NCBI RefSeq assembly: GCF_901875635.1
Contig: NZ_CABFMN010000073.1
Span: 62,001 to 126,000 of the forward strand
DNA: 64,000 bases
Source of the DNA: Xylophilus ampelinus
GTDB lineage: Bacteria; Pseudomonadota; Gammaproteobacteria; Burkholderiales; Burkholderiaceae_C
Direction of reading: 5' to 3'
Shown: positions 19,983-29,800 of the stretch, one piece after another
Position numbering within the stretch: the first letter of the stretch is position 1
Layout of the letters: each line of letters opens with the position of its first letter
Notes under the pieces: generated by a model
Databases searched by the model: none
What the model saw: only the letters and a program-made list of their open reading frames with translations
Told to the model about the DNA's origin: nothing
Program-made: the position numbers and the translations under genes

Positions 19983-20939
19983 TCAATCCAGAAGAAAGGA
20001 CACCACGACGGCGGACTGGCGCGGGTCGACGAAGGTCGGCGCATGCCCGACGCCCGCGAACTCCACGAGCCGGGCCTTCGGCCCGCGGTCGCCCATCTGC
20101 CGGGCGGTCGCCGCGGACAGCAGGTCGGACTGCGCACCGCGCGTGAGCAAGGTGGGGGCACGGATGCCGTCGTAAAGGGCCCAGGTGGCCGCTTCGGCCT
20201 GCGCAGCAATCTCGGGCGTGATGGCACGGATCGCGAGGGCGATGGCGGGGTCGTAGTGGAGCACCACGGCGCCATCGCCGGCCGCTGCCGCCGCTTCGTC
20301 GACCTTGGTGCGTCCATCGGTGCTGCGCGCACTCGCCGGCACCACCATCGGCACCGACAAGGCCAGCCACTGCTCCGGCGTGTGCGGCCCGAAGGTGGTG
20401 GAGAGCTCCCACATGGCATCGGCCGCGGCCTGCACGCTGGCATAGCGGCCGCCCTGCCCCACGTAACTCGCAATCCGCGCGATCGCCCCGGCCTCGATGG
20501 TGGGTCCCACATCGTTAAGCACCAGCCGACGCACCGGCGCCGCAAGCGGCAGTTCCGCGTGGCCCGCGAGCACCATGCCGATGAGCCCGCCCATGCTCGT
20601 GCCCACTACGTCGAGCCGCTCGATCGGCTGCGCGGCATGCAGTTGCGCGAGCAGTGCGACCATGTCGGCCGCGTACTGCGGCACCTGGTAACCCATGGGA
20701 TCGGCGAGCCAGTCGCTGCGGCCGCGGCCCACGACATCGGGGCACACCACCCGCAGGCCGCCCTCGGCGCGCGCCAGCAGCGCCTGCGCGAGCACATCGA
20801 AATCGCGCCCCTGGCGCGTGAGCCCGTGCATGCACAGCACCACATGCGCGGCAGCCGGGTCGCCCCATTGCCAATACGCCATGCGGTGGCTGCCTCTGGC
20901 ATCGGCGCAAGCCACGAATTCGAGTGCCGGTTGGGTCAT
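19983..20939 (-). CDS. Alpha/beta-fold hydrolase
   Basis: Probable cytosolic serine esterase or hydrolase. 318 aa with oxyanion-hole VLCMHGLTRQG, nucleophile elbow GTSMGG, and catalytic-His region GVGHAPTFVD near the C-terminus. It is transcribed with relA and diverges from the 3-hydroxybutyrate dehydrogenase gene 67 bp away. That pairing makes a role in hydroxybutyrate ester or oligomer turnover an attractive inference, but sequence alone does not show the substrate. Confidence 0.85.
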   Translation of the reverse strand: MTQPALEFVACADARGSHRMAYWQWGDPAAAHVVLCMHGLTRQGRDFDVLAQALLARAEGGLRVVCPDVVGRGRSDWLADPMGYQVPQYAADMVALLAQLHAAQPIERLDVVGTSMGGLIGMVLAGHAELPLAAPVRRLVLNDVGPTIEAGAIARIASYVGQGGRYASVQAAADAMWELSTTFGPHTPEQWLALSVPMVVPASARSTDGRTKVDEAAAAAGDGAVVLHYDPAIALAIRAITPEIAAQAEAATWALYDGIRAPTLLTRGAQSDLLSAATARQMGDRGPKARLVEFAGVGHAPTFVDPRQSAVVVSFLLD

Positions 20940-21006
20940 GTCCTGGGGGCCGTCTTGCTGCGGATAATCGCGCGGTTCATCCTAATTGATCCGGAGATCG
21001 CTCATC

Positions 21007-21777
21007 ATGCTCAAAGGCAAAACTGCCCTCGTGACAGGGTCCACCAGCGGCATCGGCCTCGGCATCGCGAAGGCCCTGGCGCAGCAGGGCGCCAACATCG
21101 TGCTCAACGGCTTCGGCGATGCCCAGGGCCCGCAGGCCGAGATCGAAGCGATGGGCGTGGCCAGTGCCTATCACGGTGCCGACATGAGCAAGCCGTCCGA
21201 GATCGAGGGCATGATGAAGTTCGCGGCTTCGAAGTTCGGCCGCGTCGACGTGCTGGTCAACAACGCGGGCATCCAGCACGTGGCGAAGGTCGAGGACTTC
21301 CCGGTCGAGAAGTGGGACGCGGTCATCGCCATCAACCTCACCAGCGCCTTCCACACCACGCGCCTCGCGATCCCGGCGATGCGCGAAGCCAACTGGGGCC
21401 GCGTGATCAACATCGCGTCGGCGCACGGCCTGGTGGCGTCGGCGCAGAAATCGGCCTACGTTGCAGCCAAGCACGGCATCGTCGGCTTGACCAAGGCGGT
21501 GGCCCTCGAAACCGCGACCACCGGCGTGACCTGCAACGCCATCTGCCCCGGCTGGGTGCTGACGCCGCTGGTGCAGAAGCAGATCGACGACCGTGCCTCG
21601 CGTGAAGGCATCAGCGTCGCGCAGGCGCAGATCGACCTGCTGAGCGAGAAGCAGCCGTCGCTGCAGTTCACCACCGTCGACCAGCTCGGCGGCCTGGCAG
21701 TGTTCCTGTGCTCGGCGGCTGCCGACCAGGTGCGCGGCGTGGCCTGGCAGGTGGATGGCGGCTGGACGGCGCAGTAG
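21007..21777 (+). CDS. bdhA: D-3-hydroxybutyrate dehydrogenase
   Basis: NAD-dependent oxidation of 3-hydroxybutyrate to acetoacetate, the step after PHB depolymerisation. 256 aa from ATG 21007 with CGGAG upstream; an in-frame ATG 21 nt earlier is less likely. SDR motifs: TGSTSGIG, NNAGIQHV, Ser-Tyr-Lys (SAHGL then YVAAKHG), and a C-terminal DQVRGVAWQVDGGWTAQ typical of bacterial BDH. It is divergent from an alpha/beta hydrolase and convergent with the SIMPL gene. Confidence 0.9.
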   Translation: MLKGKTALVTGSTSGIGLGIAKALAQQGANIVLNGFGDAQGPQAEIEAMGVASAYHGADMSKPSEIEGMMKFAASKFGRVDVLVNNAGIQHVAKVEDFPVEKWDAVIAINLTSAFHTTRLAIPAMREANWGRVINIASAHGLVASAQKSAYVAAKHGIVGLTKAVALETATTGVTCNAICPGWVLTPLVQKQIDDRASREGISVAQAQIDLLSEKQPSLQFTTVDQLGGLAVFLCSAAADQVRGVAWQVDGGWTAQ

Positions 21778-21851
21778 CGAAGGCTTTCCGGCGGCTCTGC
21801 GTGCAGTGGACGCCGGCCGTCTCAAGGCGGCACGGCGGCGCCCGCATCCGC

Positions 21852-22559
21852 CTACTTGAGCTGCACCGACCCCGAGACGTTGACCACCACGGTGGTCTTG
21901 CCGGCCTCGACCGGGATCGGTGCGTCGGCTGCCGAGAAGGATTTCGCCTCCGCCGCAATCATGCGCGGACGGATCGGGCCGCCCTCGTTCGCGTTGACCG
22001 ACACCTCGCGCAACGTGTAGCTGCCGAAGCCGAAGTCCTTGGCCAGTTCGGCCGCCTTGCGCTTGAAGCTCTCGATCGCCTGGGTCTGCGCCTCGCCTTC
22101 GGACTTCAGGCGCTGCTCGCGGCTGAGCGCGAAGCCCACGTTGCCGACGTTGAGCGTGCTGATGCGGCCCGCCGCGCGCGTGATGCGCGGGAAATCGCGC
22201 CCCTCCAGCACCAGCTCGGCGCTGCCTTGCCAGCCATTGATCTTGCCGTCGCGCGTGTAGCGAGGCGACAGGCTGAAGTTGCCGGTGCGCACGTCCATCT
22301 GGCCGGGCTGCGCATCCTTCTTGGCCTCGGCAAGCGCGGCGTCGATGGCGGTGCGCAGTTGGTTCTGCACCGTCGCCGCATCGGTGCCGTCGCGCGTCGT
22401 GACCAGCGTCATGTTGAGCAGATCCTGCTGCACCTCGACCGTGCCGTTGGCGGACAACTGCAGCACGTTCTGCGGCTGCGCGGGCCCACCATTCTGGGCA
22501 AAAACGGCGCCAGCGCCCGCCAGTGCGGCGCAAGCAGCTATCAATTTAATAGCATTCAA
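21852..22559 (-). CDS. SIMPL-domain (DUF541) periplasmic/secreted protein
   Basis: Exported protein with a SIMPL domain (residues about 35-235): LQLSANGTVEVQQDLLNM at the start and a final VVVNVSGSVQLK strand. Function is unknown for most of the family. 235 aa. Residues 1-21 form a clear signal peptide (Lys5, hydrophobic core, AVFA cleavage before QN). Residues 3-21 are encoded exactly by a copy of the dispersed palindromic repeat (22499-22553), so the export signal appears to come from a repeat element. Confidence 0.9.
   Translation of the reverse strand: MNAIKLIAACAALAGAGAVFAQNGGPAQPQNVLQLSANGTVEVQQDLLNMTLVTTRDGTDAATVQNQLRTAIDAALAEAKKDAQPGQMDVRTGNFSLSPRYTRDGKINGWQGSAELVLEGRDFPRITRAAGRISTLNVGNVGFALSREQRLKSEGEAQTQAIESFKRKAAELAKDFGFGSYTLREVSVNANEGGPIRPRMIAAEAKSFSAADAPIPVEAGKTTVVVNVSGSVQLK
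22499..22553 (-). repeat. Dispersed palindromic repeat, copy E (signal peptide of SIMPL gene)
   Basis: On the minus strand: GCTATTAAATTGATAGC, then TGCTTGCGC, then a GGCGGGCGCTGGCGCCG segment and TTTTTGCC. It is in frame and in sense orientation. Confidence 0.88.
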
Positions 22560-22631
22560 GACAATGATCTCCCGTCGAGTGGATGAAGGAACGAGCGCCG
22601 ACTTCGGCGCTGCGGGTGCAGATGCGCGCGG

Positions 22632-23015
22632 CTACTGCCGCGAGCCGACCCAGGGGAAGAGTGCCCGCCAGACGCCCCCCGAATTCTGCGGGGTCGCGCC
22701 GTGCGGTCCCGGCGCAGAGGCCGAATCGGCCGTCTGCGTGGCGTCCGGACGCGCCGACCATTGGCTGCGAACCTGTTCGCGCAACTGCGCGCGCTCGGCC
22801 GGCGTCAAGCGGCGGCCCGCCACGGCCTCGTCATGCTGAATCTCCTCGCGCTGCTCGGCGCGATGGGCGGCCACCGCGGCGCGAACCTCGTCGCGACGTG
22901 GGCCGCCGACCTTCAGGAATTCCGCCGACGCGGCAAGAGGCAGGGCTGCGCCCAGCGCCAAGATGAAGGGGAACAGGGGCCGGGGAGCCAGGGGCATCGG
23001 AGGGTGTCGGTGCAT
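22632..23015 (-). CDS. Hypothetical exported protein
   Basis: Unrecognised. 127 aa from ATG 23015 (the frame is open 38 codons further up, without homologous-looking sequence). A signal peptide is likely: residues about 10-31 are hydrophobic and end ALPLAASA before EFLKVG. The mature part is charged and helical (EVRAAVAAHRAEQREEIQHDE, then LTPAERAQLREQVRSQW) with a short aromatic end. It is downstream of and divergent from ompR, so it could be an envelope protein, but nothing shows its role. Confidence 0.6.
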   Translation of the reverse strand: MHRHPPMPLAPRPLFPFILALGAALPLAASAEFLKVGGPRRDEVRAAVAAHRAEQREEIQHDEAVAGRRLTPAERAQLREQVRSQWSARPDATQTADSASAPGPHGATPQNSGGVWRALFPWVGSRQ

Positions 23016-23080
23016 CAGGAAATCCGACTGTGCCACCGCTGCGTATCGCCTCGGCGTCGCGTCCGCGAGCCCAGGCAAGT

Positions 23081-23158
23081 TTTGTAACTTAGTGTCAGGC
23101 CAAGGCGATTTCGGACGGGATGGGGACACAACGCCTTCAGAATCGCCGCTGTTACAAA
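23081..23158. promoter_or_regulatory. Inverted TTTGTAAC / GTTACAAA pair upstream of ompR
   Basis: A perfect 8-bp inverted repeat, TTTGTAAC at 23081-23088 and GTTACAAA at 23151-23158, in the 168-bp region between the exported protein and ompR. Enterobacterial OmpR boxes contain similar GTTACA half-sites, so autoregulation is a reasonable inference. The 62-bp spacing means these would be separate boxes rather than one dimer site. Confidence 0.35.
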
Positions 23159-23183
23159 TTCATCCCTGGGAACTGTTGCTCAA

Positions 23184-23915
23184 ATGACTCAAGCACCCGC
23201 CCGCACCGACAAGATCGTCATCGTCGACGACGACGCCCGCATCCGTGACCTCCTGCGCCGCTACCTCACGCAAGAGGGCTTCGAGGTCATCGTCGCGGAA
23301 GACGGCAAGGCGCTGAACCGGATCCTCCTGCGCGACACCGTCGACCTCATCGTGCTCGACCTGATGATGCCCGGCGAGGATGGCCTGTCCGTCTGCCGCC
23401 GCCTGCGCGCGGCCAACGACCGCACCCCGATCATCATGCTCACCGCCAAGGGTGAGGACGTGGACCGCATCGTGGGCCTGGAAGTCGGTGCCGACGACTA
23501 CCTGGGCAAGCCCTTCAACCCGCGCGAGCTGCTCGCCCGCGTGCACGCCGTTCTGCGCCGCCGCCCACCGCAGGAGGCACCGGGCGCGCCTTCCACCGAG
23601 AACGAGACCGTGAGCTTCGGCCCCTTCGAGTTCGACCTGGGTTCGCGCACGCTCAAGAAGGACGGCGAAGAGCTTTCCCTCACGACCGGCGAGTTCGCGA
23701 TGCTCAAGGCCCTGGTGCGCCACCCGCGCCAGCCGCTGTCGCGCGAAAAGCTGGCGCAGCTCGCGCGCGGCCGCGAGTTCGAGCCCTTCGACCGCAGCCT
23801 GGACGTGCAGATCTCGCGCCTTCGCAAGCTGATCGAGTCGGACGCCGCCGCGCCGCGCTACATCCAGACGGTGTGGGGCGTGGGCTACGTCTTCGTGCCG
23901 GACGGCACGGCCTGA
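23184..23915 (+). CDS. ompR: OmpR response regulator
   Basis: DNA-binding response regulator of the EnvZ/OmpR envelope/osmotic two-component system. 243 aa. The receiver domain has the acidic pocket VDDD, phospho-acceptor Asp59 (IVLDLMMPG), Thr87 and Lys109 (YLGKPF). The C-terminal winged-helix domain (residues about 145-240) ends in QTVWGVGYVFVPDG, typical of OmpR. It starts ATG 23184 and is followed after 4 nt by envZ. Confidence 0.95.
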   Translation: MTQAPARTDKIVIVDDDARIRDLLRRYLTQEGFEVIVAEDGKALNRILLRDTVDLIVLDLMMPGEDGLSVCRRLRAANDRTPIIMLTAKGEDVDRIVGLEVGADDYLGKPFNPRELLARVHAVLRRRPPQEAPGAPSTENETVSFGPFEFDLGSRTLKKDGEELSLTTGEFAMLKALVRHPRQPLSREKLAQLARGREFEPFDRSLDVQISRLRKLIESDAAAPRYIQTVWGVGYVFVPDGTA

Positions 23916-23919
23916 GACC

Positions 23920-25407
23920 GTGGCGGTCACCACCGCCGGGCGCGACACGACGCAGCCCAGCCCTTTCAGCGAGGAGGGTGCGTCGGTCACGATGCCCAGC
24001 CCGCTGGAGCTGACGGAACGCGTTCGCCGTCGCAACCGGCTTCGGCTGGGCTTCAGCCTCTTCTGGCGCACCTTTTTCCTCTTGACGCTGCTGCTGATGG
24101 TCTGCATCTTCGGCTGGCTGCAGACCTTCCGCGCCTTCGAGGACGAACCGCGCGCCGTGCAGACGGCGCACCAGATCGCATCGCTGGTCAACCTCACCCG
24201 CGCCGCCCTGGTGTACTCGGACGCGATCACGCGCGTCTCGCTCATCAAGACGCTGGCCGACCAGGAGGGCGTGCGCATCCTGCCGCGCGAACCGGGCGAC
24301 CGCTTCGAGCTCTACACCAGCGGAACGCTCGACCGGCGCGTGACCGAAGAGCTGATGGACCGCCTGGGCGAAGGCACGACCATTGCGAGCCGCGTGAACG
24401 ACGACGCGGGCCTGTGGATCGGCTTCACCATCGACACCGACAACTACTGGCTGCTGCTGGACCCGACGCGGTTCTCGCGCGTGGGCGGACGCACCTGGCT
24501 CACCTGGTTGATCACGGCCGTGGCGCTGTCGCTGGCTGGCTCGGCCATCATCGCGCGCTTCATCAACCGGCCGCTCAAGCAGCTCTCGCGCGCCACCTCG
24601 CAGGTGCGCGAGGGCGAGTACGAGGCCAACCGGCTCGATGAGCACGCCCGTACCAACGAGATCCGCGCGGTGAACATCGGCTTCAACCGCATGGCCGACC
24701 AGCTCGCCAAGATCGAGCAGGACCGGGCCGTGATGCTGGCCGGCATCTCGCACGACCTGCGCACGCCTCTGGCACGGCTGCGCCTGGAAACCGAGATGAG
24801 CGTGGCCGACGAGGACGCCCGCGCCCACATGGCGGCCGACATCTCGCAGCTCGACGCCATCATCGACAAGTTCCTCGACTATGCGCGGCCCGACCACGTG
24901 CAATTCAAGCCGGTGCTGCTGCGCGACGTGATCGATGCCTGCACCTACGCCGTGCAGGACTACGAGGACGTCGAGATCAAGGTCGACGTCGCCAAGGATT
25001 TGGCCGTGATGGCCGACGACGTGGAGCTCACGCGCGTGATCTCCAACCTGCTGGAGAACGCGCGCCGCTACGGCAAGACGCCCGGCAAGGATGTGGCGCA
25101 GATCAACATCCAGGCCCAGGCGCACAACGACGCGGTGCTGCTGAAGGTGCGCGACCACGGCGCCGGCGTGGCACCCGCCCTGCTCTCCCAGCTGACCAAG
25201 CCCTTCTTCCGCGGCGACGTGGCGCGCACCTCGGCCGCCGGGGCCGGGCTGGGGCTGTCCATCGTGGCCAAGAACATCGAGCGCATGGGCGGCACCTTTG
25301 CGCTCACGAGCACGCCGGGCCGCGGCTTCGCGGCGCACATCCGCATGCAGCGCGCATCCACGCAGGCTGCTGCGGCCACGAAGGAAGAGCCGGCCGAAAC
25401 GGCCTGA
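23920..25407 (+). CDS. envZ: EnvZ-type sensor histidine kinase
   Basis: Inner-membrane sensor that phosphorylates and dephosphorylates OmpR. 495 aa from GTG 23920; ATG 23992 (471 aa) is possible. TM1 is about 51-68, a periplasmic domain spans 70-200, TM2 is about 201-222, and HAMP follows. The HisKA box GISHDLRTPLARLR has phospho-acceptor His278. The HATPase part has NLLENARRYG, DHGAGV and GAGLGLSIV. A short Ala/Glu tail ends the protein. It is cotranscribed with ompR. Confidence 0.94.
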   Translation: MAVTTAGRDTTQPSPFSEEGASVTMPSPLELTERVRRRNRLRLGFSLFWRTFFLLTLLLMVCIFGWLQTFRAFEDEPRAVQTAHQIASLVNLTRAALVYSDAITRVSLIKTLADQEGVRILPREPGDRFELYTSGTLDRRVTEELMDRLGEGTTIASRVNDDAGLWIGFTIDTDNYWLLLDPTRFSRVGGRTWLTWLITAVALSLAGSAIIARFINRPLKQLSRATSQVREGEYEANRLDEHARTNEIRAVNIGFNRMADQLAKIEQDRAVMLAGISHDLRTPLARLRLETEMSVADEDARAHMAADISQLDAIIDKFLDYARPDHVQFKPVLLRDVIDACTYAVQDYEDVEIKVDVAKDLAVMADDVELTRVISNLLENARRYGKTPGKDVAQINIQAQAHNDAVLLKVRDHGAGVAPALLSQLTKPFFRGDVARTSAAGAGLGLSIVAKNIERMGGTFALTSTPGRGFAAHIRMQRASTQAAAATKEEPAETA

Positions 25408-25478
25408 TTTCCGGGCGAAATCGGCCTGCAGCCCAAGCAGGGCGGACGCCAAATGCTATCAATTCGATAGCATTTGGC
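25408..25478. repeat. Dispersed palindromic repeat, copy F, with long perfect dyad
   Basis: Between the convergent envZ and ispF. It carries GCTATCAATTCGATAGC within a perfect dyad of 13-bp arms and a 5-nt loop (25448-25478), preceded by a degenerate GC segment starting at the envZ stop. A bidirectional terminator role fits the position; T-runs are short. Confidence 0.75.
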
Positions 25479-25481
25479 GGA

Positions 25482-25985
25482 TCAGCGATGCAGCAGCACC
25501 GCCGCGCGCGCCTCCATGGCACGGCCCTCGCCCACCGGGCCGAGCTTCTCGGCCGTCTTCGCCTTCACGTTGACCTGCGTGGCATCGAGCGCCAGCAGTT
25601 GGGCGATCCGGCCACACATCGCCGGGATGTGCGGCGCGAGCTTGGGCGCCTGCGCGACGATGGTGCTGTCGACGTTACCGATCTGCCAGCCCGCTGCGCG
25701 CACGCGGCGCGCCGCCTCGGCCAGCAGCACGCCCGAATCCGCGCCGCGGAACTGCGGATCGGTGTCGGGGAAGTGGCGGCCGATGTCGCCCAGCGCCGCT
25801 GCGCCCAGCAGCGCGTCGGTGATCGCATGCAGCAGCACGTCGGCATCGGAGTGGCCGAGCAGGCCTGTCGTGTGCGGGATCTCGATGCCGCCGAGCACCA
25901 ACCTGCGGCCGGCCACGAGCTGGTGCACGTCCCAGCCCTCGCCGATGCGGAAGGGAAAGACGCCGGAGTTGGAAGTTGTGTTCAT
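25482..25985 (-). CDS. ispF: 2-C-methyl-D-erythritol 2,4-cyclodiphosphate synthase
   Basis: Fifth MEP-pathway enzyme. 167 aa from ATG 25985. Metal-binding [33 protein letters not shown] and [12 protein letters not shown] are all present, as is the C-terminal [14 protein letters not shown]. Its ATG overlaps the ispD stop by 4 nt (ATGA), indicating translational coupling. Confidence 0.97.
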   Translation of the reverse strand: MNTTSNSGVFPFRIGEGWDVHQLVAGRRLVLGGIEIPHTTGLLGHSDADVLLHAITDALLGAAALGDIGRHFPDTDPQFRGADSGVLLAEAARRVRAAGWQIGNVDSTIVAQAPKLAPHIPAMCGRIAQLLALDATQVNVKAKTAEKLGPVGEGRAMEARAAVLLHR

Positions 25986-26695
25986 GACGATGGAGGCTGC
26001 CGGCTGGCCAGCACGGCCTCCGCCAGCGCGAAATCCTCGGGATAGGTGACCTTGAAGTTCCGGGCACTGCCCGCCACGAGGCGCGGCGCGGCGCCGGTCG
26101 ACTCGATGGCGCTGGCCTCGTCGGTCACGCGCTCGCCGGCCTTGTCGATGGCGGTGGCCAGCGCGCCGATGCGGAACATCTGCGGCGTCTGCGCGAGCCA
26201 CTTGTCGCTGCGCTCGAGCGTGGCCGCCACGCGGCCATCGGGCGTCGCGGCCTTGAGCGTGTCGGGCAGGGGCAGCGCGAGCAGGCCGCCGACGGCATCG
26301 CCCTCGCAGACGGCGATCAGCGCCTCGATCTGCGCCGGCGTGACGAGGCAGCGGGCGGCGTCGTGCACCAGCACCCAATCGTCGGCCTCGGCGCCATCGA
26401 CCCGCAGCGCGGCGAGCCCGTTGCGCACGCTGGCCGCGCGCGTGGCACCGCCGACGCGCAGCAGGCGCTCGCCCGCGCGGGGGAAATCCGTCAGCACGCG
26501 CTGCACCAGCCCGTCGTCAGGGGCCACCACGAGCGCGATCGTTGCGAAGCGCGAGCCGAGCGCGCGGAAGGCATCGAGCGTGTGGCCCACCAGCGCCTGC
26601 CCGGCCAGGAGCTCGTACTGCTTGGGCCCGGCGACGCCCGCCCGGCTGCCGACGCCCGCCGAGGGAATGAGAACGTGAAAGCGCGGGGACGGCAT
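25982..26695 (-). CDS. ispD: 2-C-methyl-D-erythritol 4-phosphate cytidylyltransferase
   Basis: Third MEP-pathway enzyme (MEP plus CTP to CDP-ME). 237 aa. The nucleotide-binding N-terminus is [18 protein letters not shown], followed by [39 protein letters not shown] and [12 protein letters not shown]. It heads the ispDF operon and is divergent from mfd over a 129-bp region. Confidence 0.96.
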   Translation of the reverse strand: MPSPRFHVLIPSAGVGSRAGVAGPKQYELLAGQALVGHTLDAFRALGSRFATIALVVAPDDGLVQRVLTDFPRAGERLLRVGGATRAASVRNGLAALRVDGAEADDWVLVHDAARCLVTPAQIEALIAVCEGDAVGGLLALPLPDTLKAATPDGRVAATLERSDKWLAQTPQMFRIGALATAIDKAGERVTDEASAIESTGAAPRLVAGSARNFKVTYPEDFALAEAVLASRQPPSS

Positions 26696-26752
26696 GGGGT
26701 CGTGAAGGCGGCGTCGGGCAGATGCGGCAGCGCCAGCGAAGAAGGGGGCGCC

Positions 26753-26762
26753 ATTCTAAAAT
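26753..26762. promoter_or_regulatory. Bidirectional -10 candidate between ispD and mfd
   Basis: ATTCTAAAAT gives TAGAAT on the minus strand (toward ispD, start 26695) and TAAAAT on the plus strand (toward mfd, start 26825). A GC-rich hairpin (CACCCC...GGGGTG) lies in the mfd leader. No clear -35 elements. Confidence 0.35.
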
Positions 26763-26824
26763 CCGGCCCTTCGACACCCCTCGCCCCCCCGGCGCGGGGT
26801 GTTTCGCATTGCCTGGCTTCCTGC

Positions 26825-29800
26825 ATGGACCTCCCCACCCTCCCCTCCGGCAAGCGCTTCACGCTGCCGCGCCCGCCCGCGTCGAGCGACGCCCTGCTGC
26901 TCGCCCGACTGGCCGAGCGCGAGAAGGCCGCGGGCCGCGTGACAGCCGTCTTCGCCGCCGACGCCACCGACACCCAGCGCCTGGTCGACGAGCTGGCCTT
27001 CTTTGCGCCAGAGCTGCGCACCGCCGTCTTCCCCGACTGGGAAACACTCCCCTACGACGCCTTCTCGCCGCACCAGGACCTCATCAGCGAGCGGCTGGCG
27101 ACGCTGTGGCGCATCCTGCAGCGCGACAGGACAGAAGGCGTGGACGTGGTGCTGGTTCCCGCCACCACCGCGCTGTACCGCGTGGCGCCGCCGAGCTTCA
27201 TGGCCGGCTACACCTTCCAGTTCAAAACAGGCCAGAAGCTGGACGAGGCCAAGTTCAAGGCCCAGCTCACGCTGGCCGGCTACAGCCACGTGACGCAGGT
27301 CGTGAGCCCCGGCGAATACGCGGTGCGCGGCGGGCTGATCGACCTCTTCCCGATGGGCTCGCCGCAGCCCTTCCGCGTCGACCTGTTCGACGACGAGATC
27401 GACACCATCCGCACCTTCGACCCCGACAGCCAGCGCAGCCTGTACCCGGTGCCGGAGGTGCGGCTGCTGCCGGGCCGCGAGTTCCCGATGGACGACGAGG
27501 CACGGGCGCGCTTTCGCAGTCGCTGGCGCGAACTGCTCGAGGGCGACCCGACCAAGAGCCGCATCTACAAGGACATGGGCAACGGCGTCGCGACTGCGGG
27601 CATCGAGTACTACCTGCCGCTGTTCTTCGACGAGACGGCGACGGTGTTCGACTACCTGGGTGTCGATGCGACTTTGGTGCTGCACGGCGACCTGGAAGGC
27701 GCCTTCCAGCACTTCTGGCAGGACACGCGCGAGCGCTTCCGCCTAGTACAGGGTGATCCCGAGCGGCCCGCGCTGCCACCCGATGCGCTGTTTCTTTCCG
27801 CCGAGCAGTTCTACGGCAAGACCAAGGCGCATCCGCAGTTGGCGATACGAAACGCGGCTGGCCCTCACCCCCGCTCTCTCCCAGAGGGAGAGGGAGCCAA
27901 ACCCGGAACAGAGCCCGTATCACCCCCTCTCCCGCTGGCGGGAGAGGGCCGGGGTGAGGGTGCCAGCGCCTACGCCGAATTCGACACCCTCCCCCCGCTG
28001 GCCGTCGTGCGCGGCGCCGAAGACCCGCTCACACGCCTGAAGGACCACATCCGCAACACGCAGCACCGCGTGCTGGTGCTGGCCGAGAGCGAGGGCCGGC
28101 GCGAGAGCCTGCTCGACTTCCTGCGCGCCAGCGGCGTCAACCCGCCGGCCTTCGATTCGCTCGCGGAGTTCGAAGGCGCCGCCGACGAGAAGATCGGCAT
28201 CGCCACCGCCGCGCTGGCAGCCGGCTTCGTGTGGCTCGAAGCCGGCATCGACTTCGTCACCGAGACCGAGCTCTTCGCCACCCAGCCCACCACGCGCCGC
28301 CGCGGCAAGCGGCAGGAGCAGACCAGCGACGTCGATGCGCTGATCAAGGACCTGTCGGAGCTCAACGTCGGCGACCCGGTGGTGCACAGCGCCCATGGCA
28401 TCGGCCGCTACCGCGGGCTGATCAACATGGACCTCGGCTCGAAGAACGCCGACGGCACGCCCGCACTGCAGGAGATGCTGCACCTGGAGTACGCCGACAA
28501 GGCCACGCTGTATGTGCCGGTGTCGCAGCTGCACCTGATCAGCCGCTACACCGGCGTATCGGCCGACGAGGCCCCGCTGCACAAGCTGGGCTCCGGCCAG
28601 TGGGAGAAAGCCAAGCGCAAGGCGGCCGAGCAGGTGCGCGACGCCGCCGCCGAATTGCTCAACATCTACGCCCGCCGCGCCGCGCGCGAGGGCCATGCCT
28701 TCCGCTTTTCGGCCGGCGACTACGAGGTCTTCGCCAACGATTTCGGCTTCGAGGAGACGGCCGACCAGAAGGCCGCGATCCACGCCGTGATCCAGGACAT
28801 GGTTTCGCCGCGGCCCATGGACCGCCTGGTGTGCGGCGACGTGGGCTTCGGCAAGACCGAGGTGGCGCTGCGCGCGGCCTTCGTCGCCGTCACGGGCGGC
28901 AAACAGGTCGCCTTCCTGGCGCCGACCACGCTGCTGGCGGAGCAGCACTACCAGACGCTGGTCGACCGTTTCTCGAAATGGCCGGTCAAGGTGGCCGAGA
29001 TGAGCCGCTTCCGCTCGGCCAAGGAGATCACCGCGGCCGGCAAGGGCCTGGCCGACGGCAGCGTCGACATCGTGGTCGGCACGCACAAGCTGCTCAGCGA
29101 ATCGGTCAAGTTCAAGAACCTGGGCCTGCTCATCATCGATGAGGAACACCGCTTCGGCGTGCGCCACAAGGAGGCGATGAAGGCGCTGCGCGCCGAGGTG
29201 GACGTGCTCACGCTCACCGCCACGCCGATCCCGCGCACGCTGGGCATGGCGCTCGAAGGCCTGCGCGACCTGAGCGTGATCGCCACCGCACCGCAGCGGC
29301 GCCTGGCGATCAAGACCTTCGTGCGCAACGAGGGCACGGGCGTGATCCGTGAGGCCGTGCTGCGCGAGCTCAAGCGCGGCGGGCAGGTCTACTTCCTGCA
29401 CAACGAGGTCGAGACCATCGAGAACCGGCGCCAGAAGCTGCAGGAGATCCTGCCCGAGGCGCGCATCGCCGTGGCCCACGGCCAGATGCCCGAGCGCGAG
29501 CTGGAACGCGTGATGCGCGACTTCGTGGCCCAGCGCTTCAACCTGCTGCTGTGCTCGACCATCATCGAGACCGGCATCGACGTGCCCAGCGCCAACACCA
29601 TCGTCATCAGCCGCGCCGACAAGTTCGGCCTGGCGCAGCTGCACCAGCTGCGCGGCCGCGTCGGCCGCAGCCACCACCAGGCCTATGCCTACCTGATGGT
29701 CCCCGACATCGAAGGGCTGACCAAGCAGGCGAGCCAGCGGCTGGATGCGATCCAGCAGATGGAAGAGCTGGGCAGCGGCTTCTACCTGGCCATGCACGAC

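Noticed and set aside
27841..27980. Frameshift or assembly error in mfd
   Set aside because: The reading frame is continuous and Mfd homology resumes on both sides; an in-frame repeat insertion explains the odd residues.
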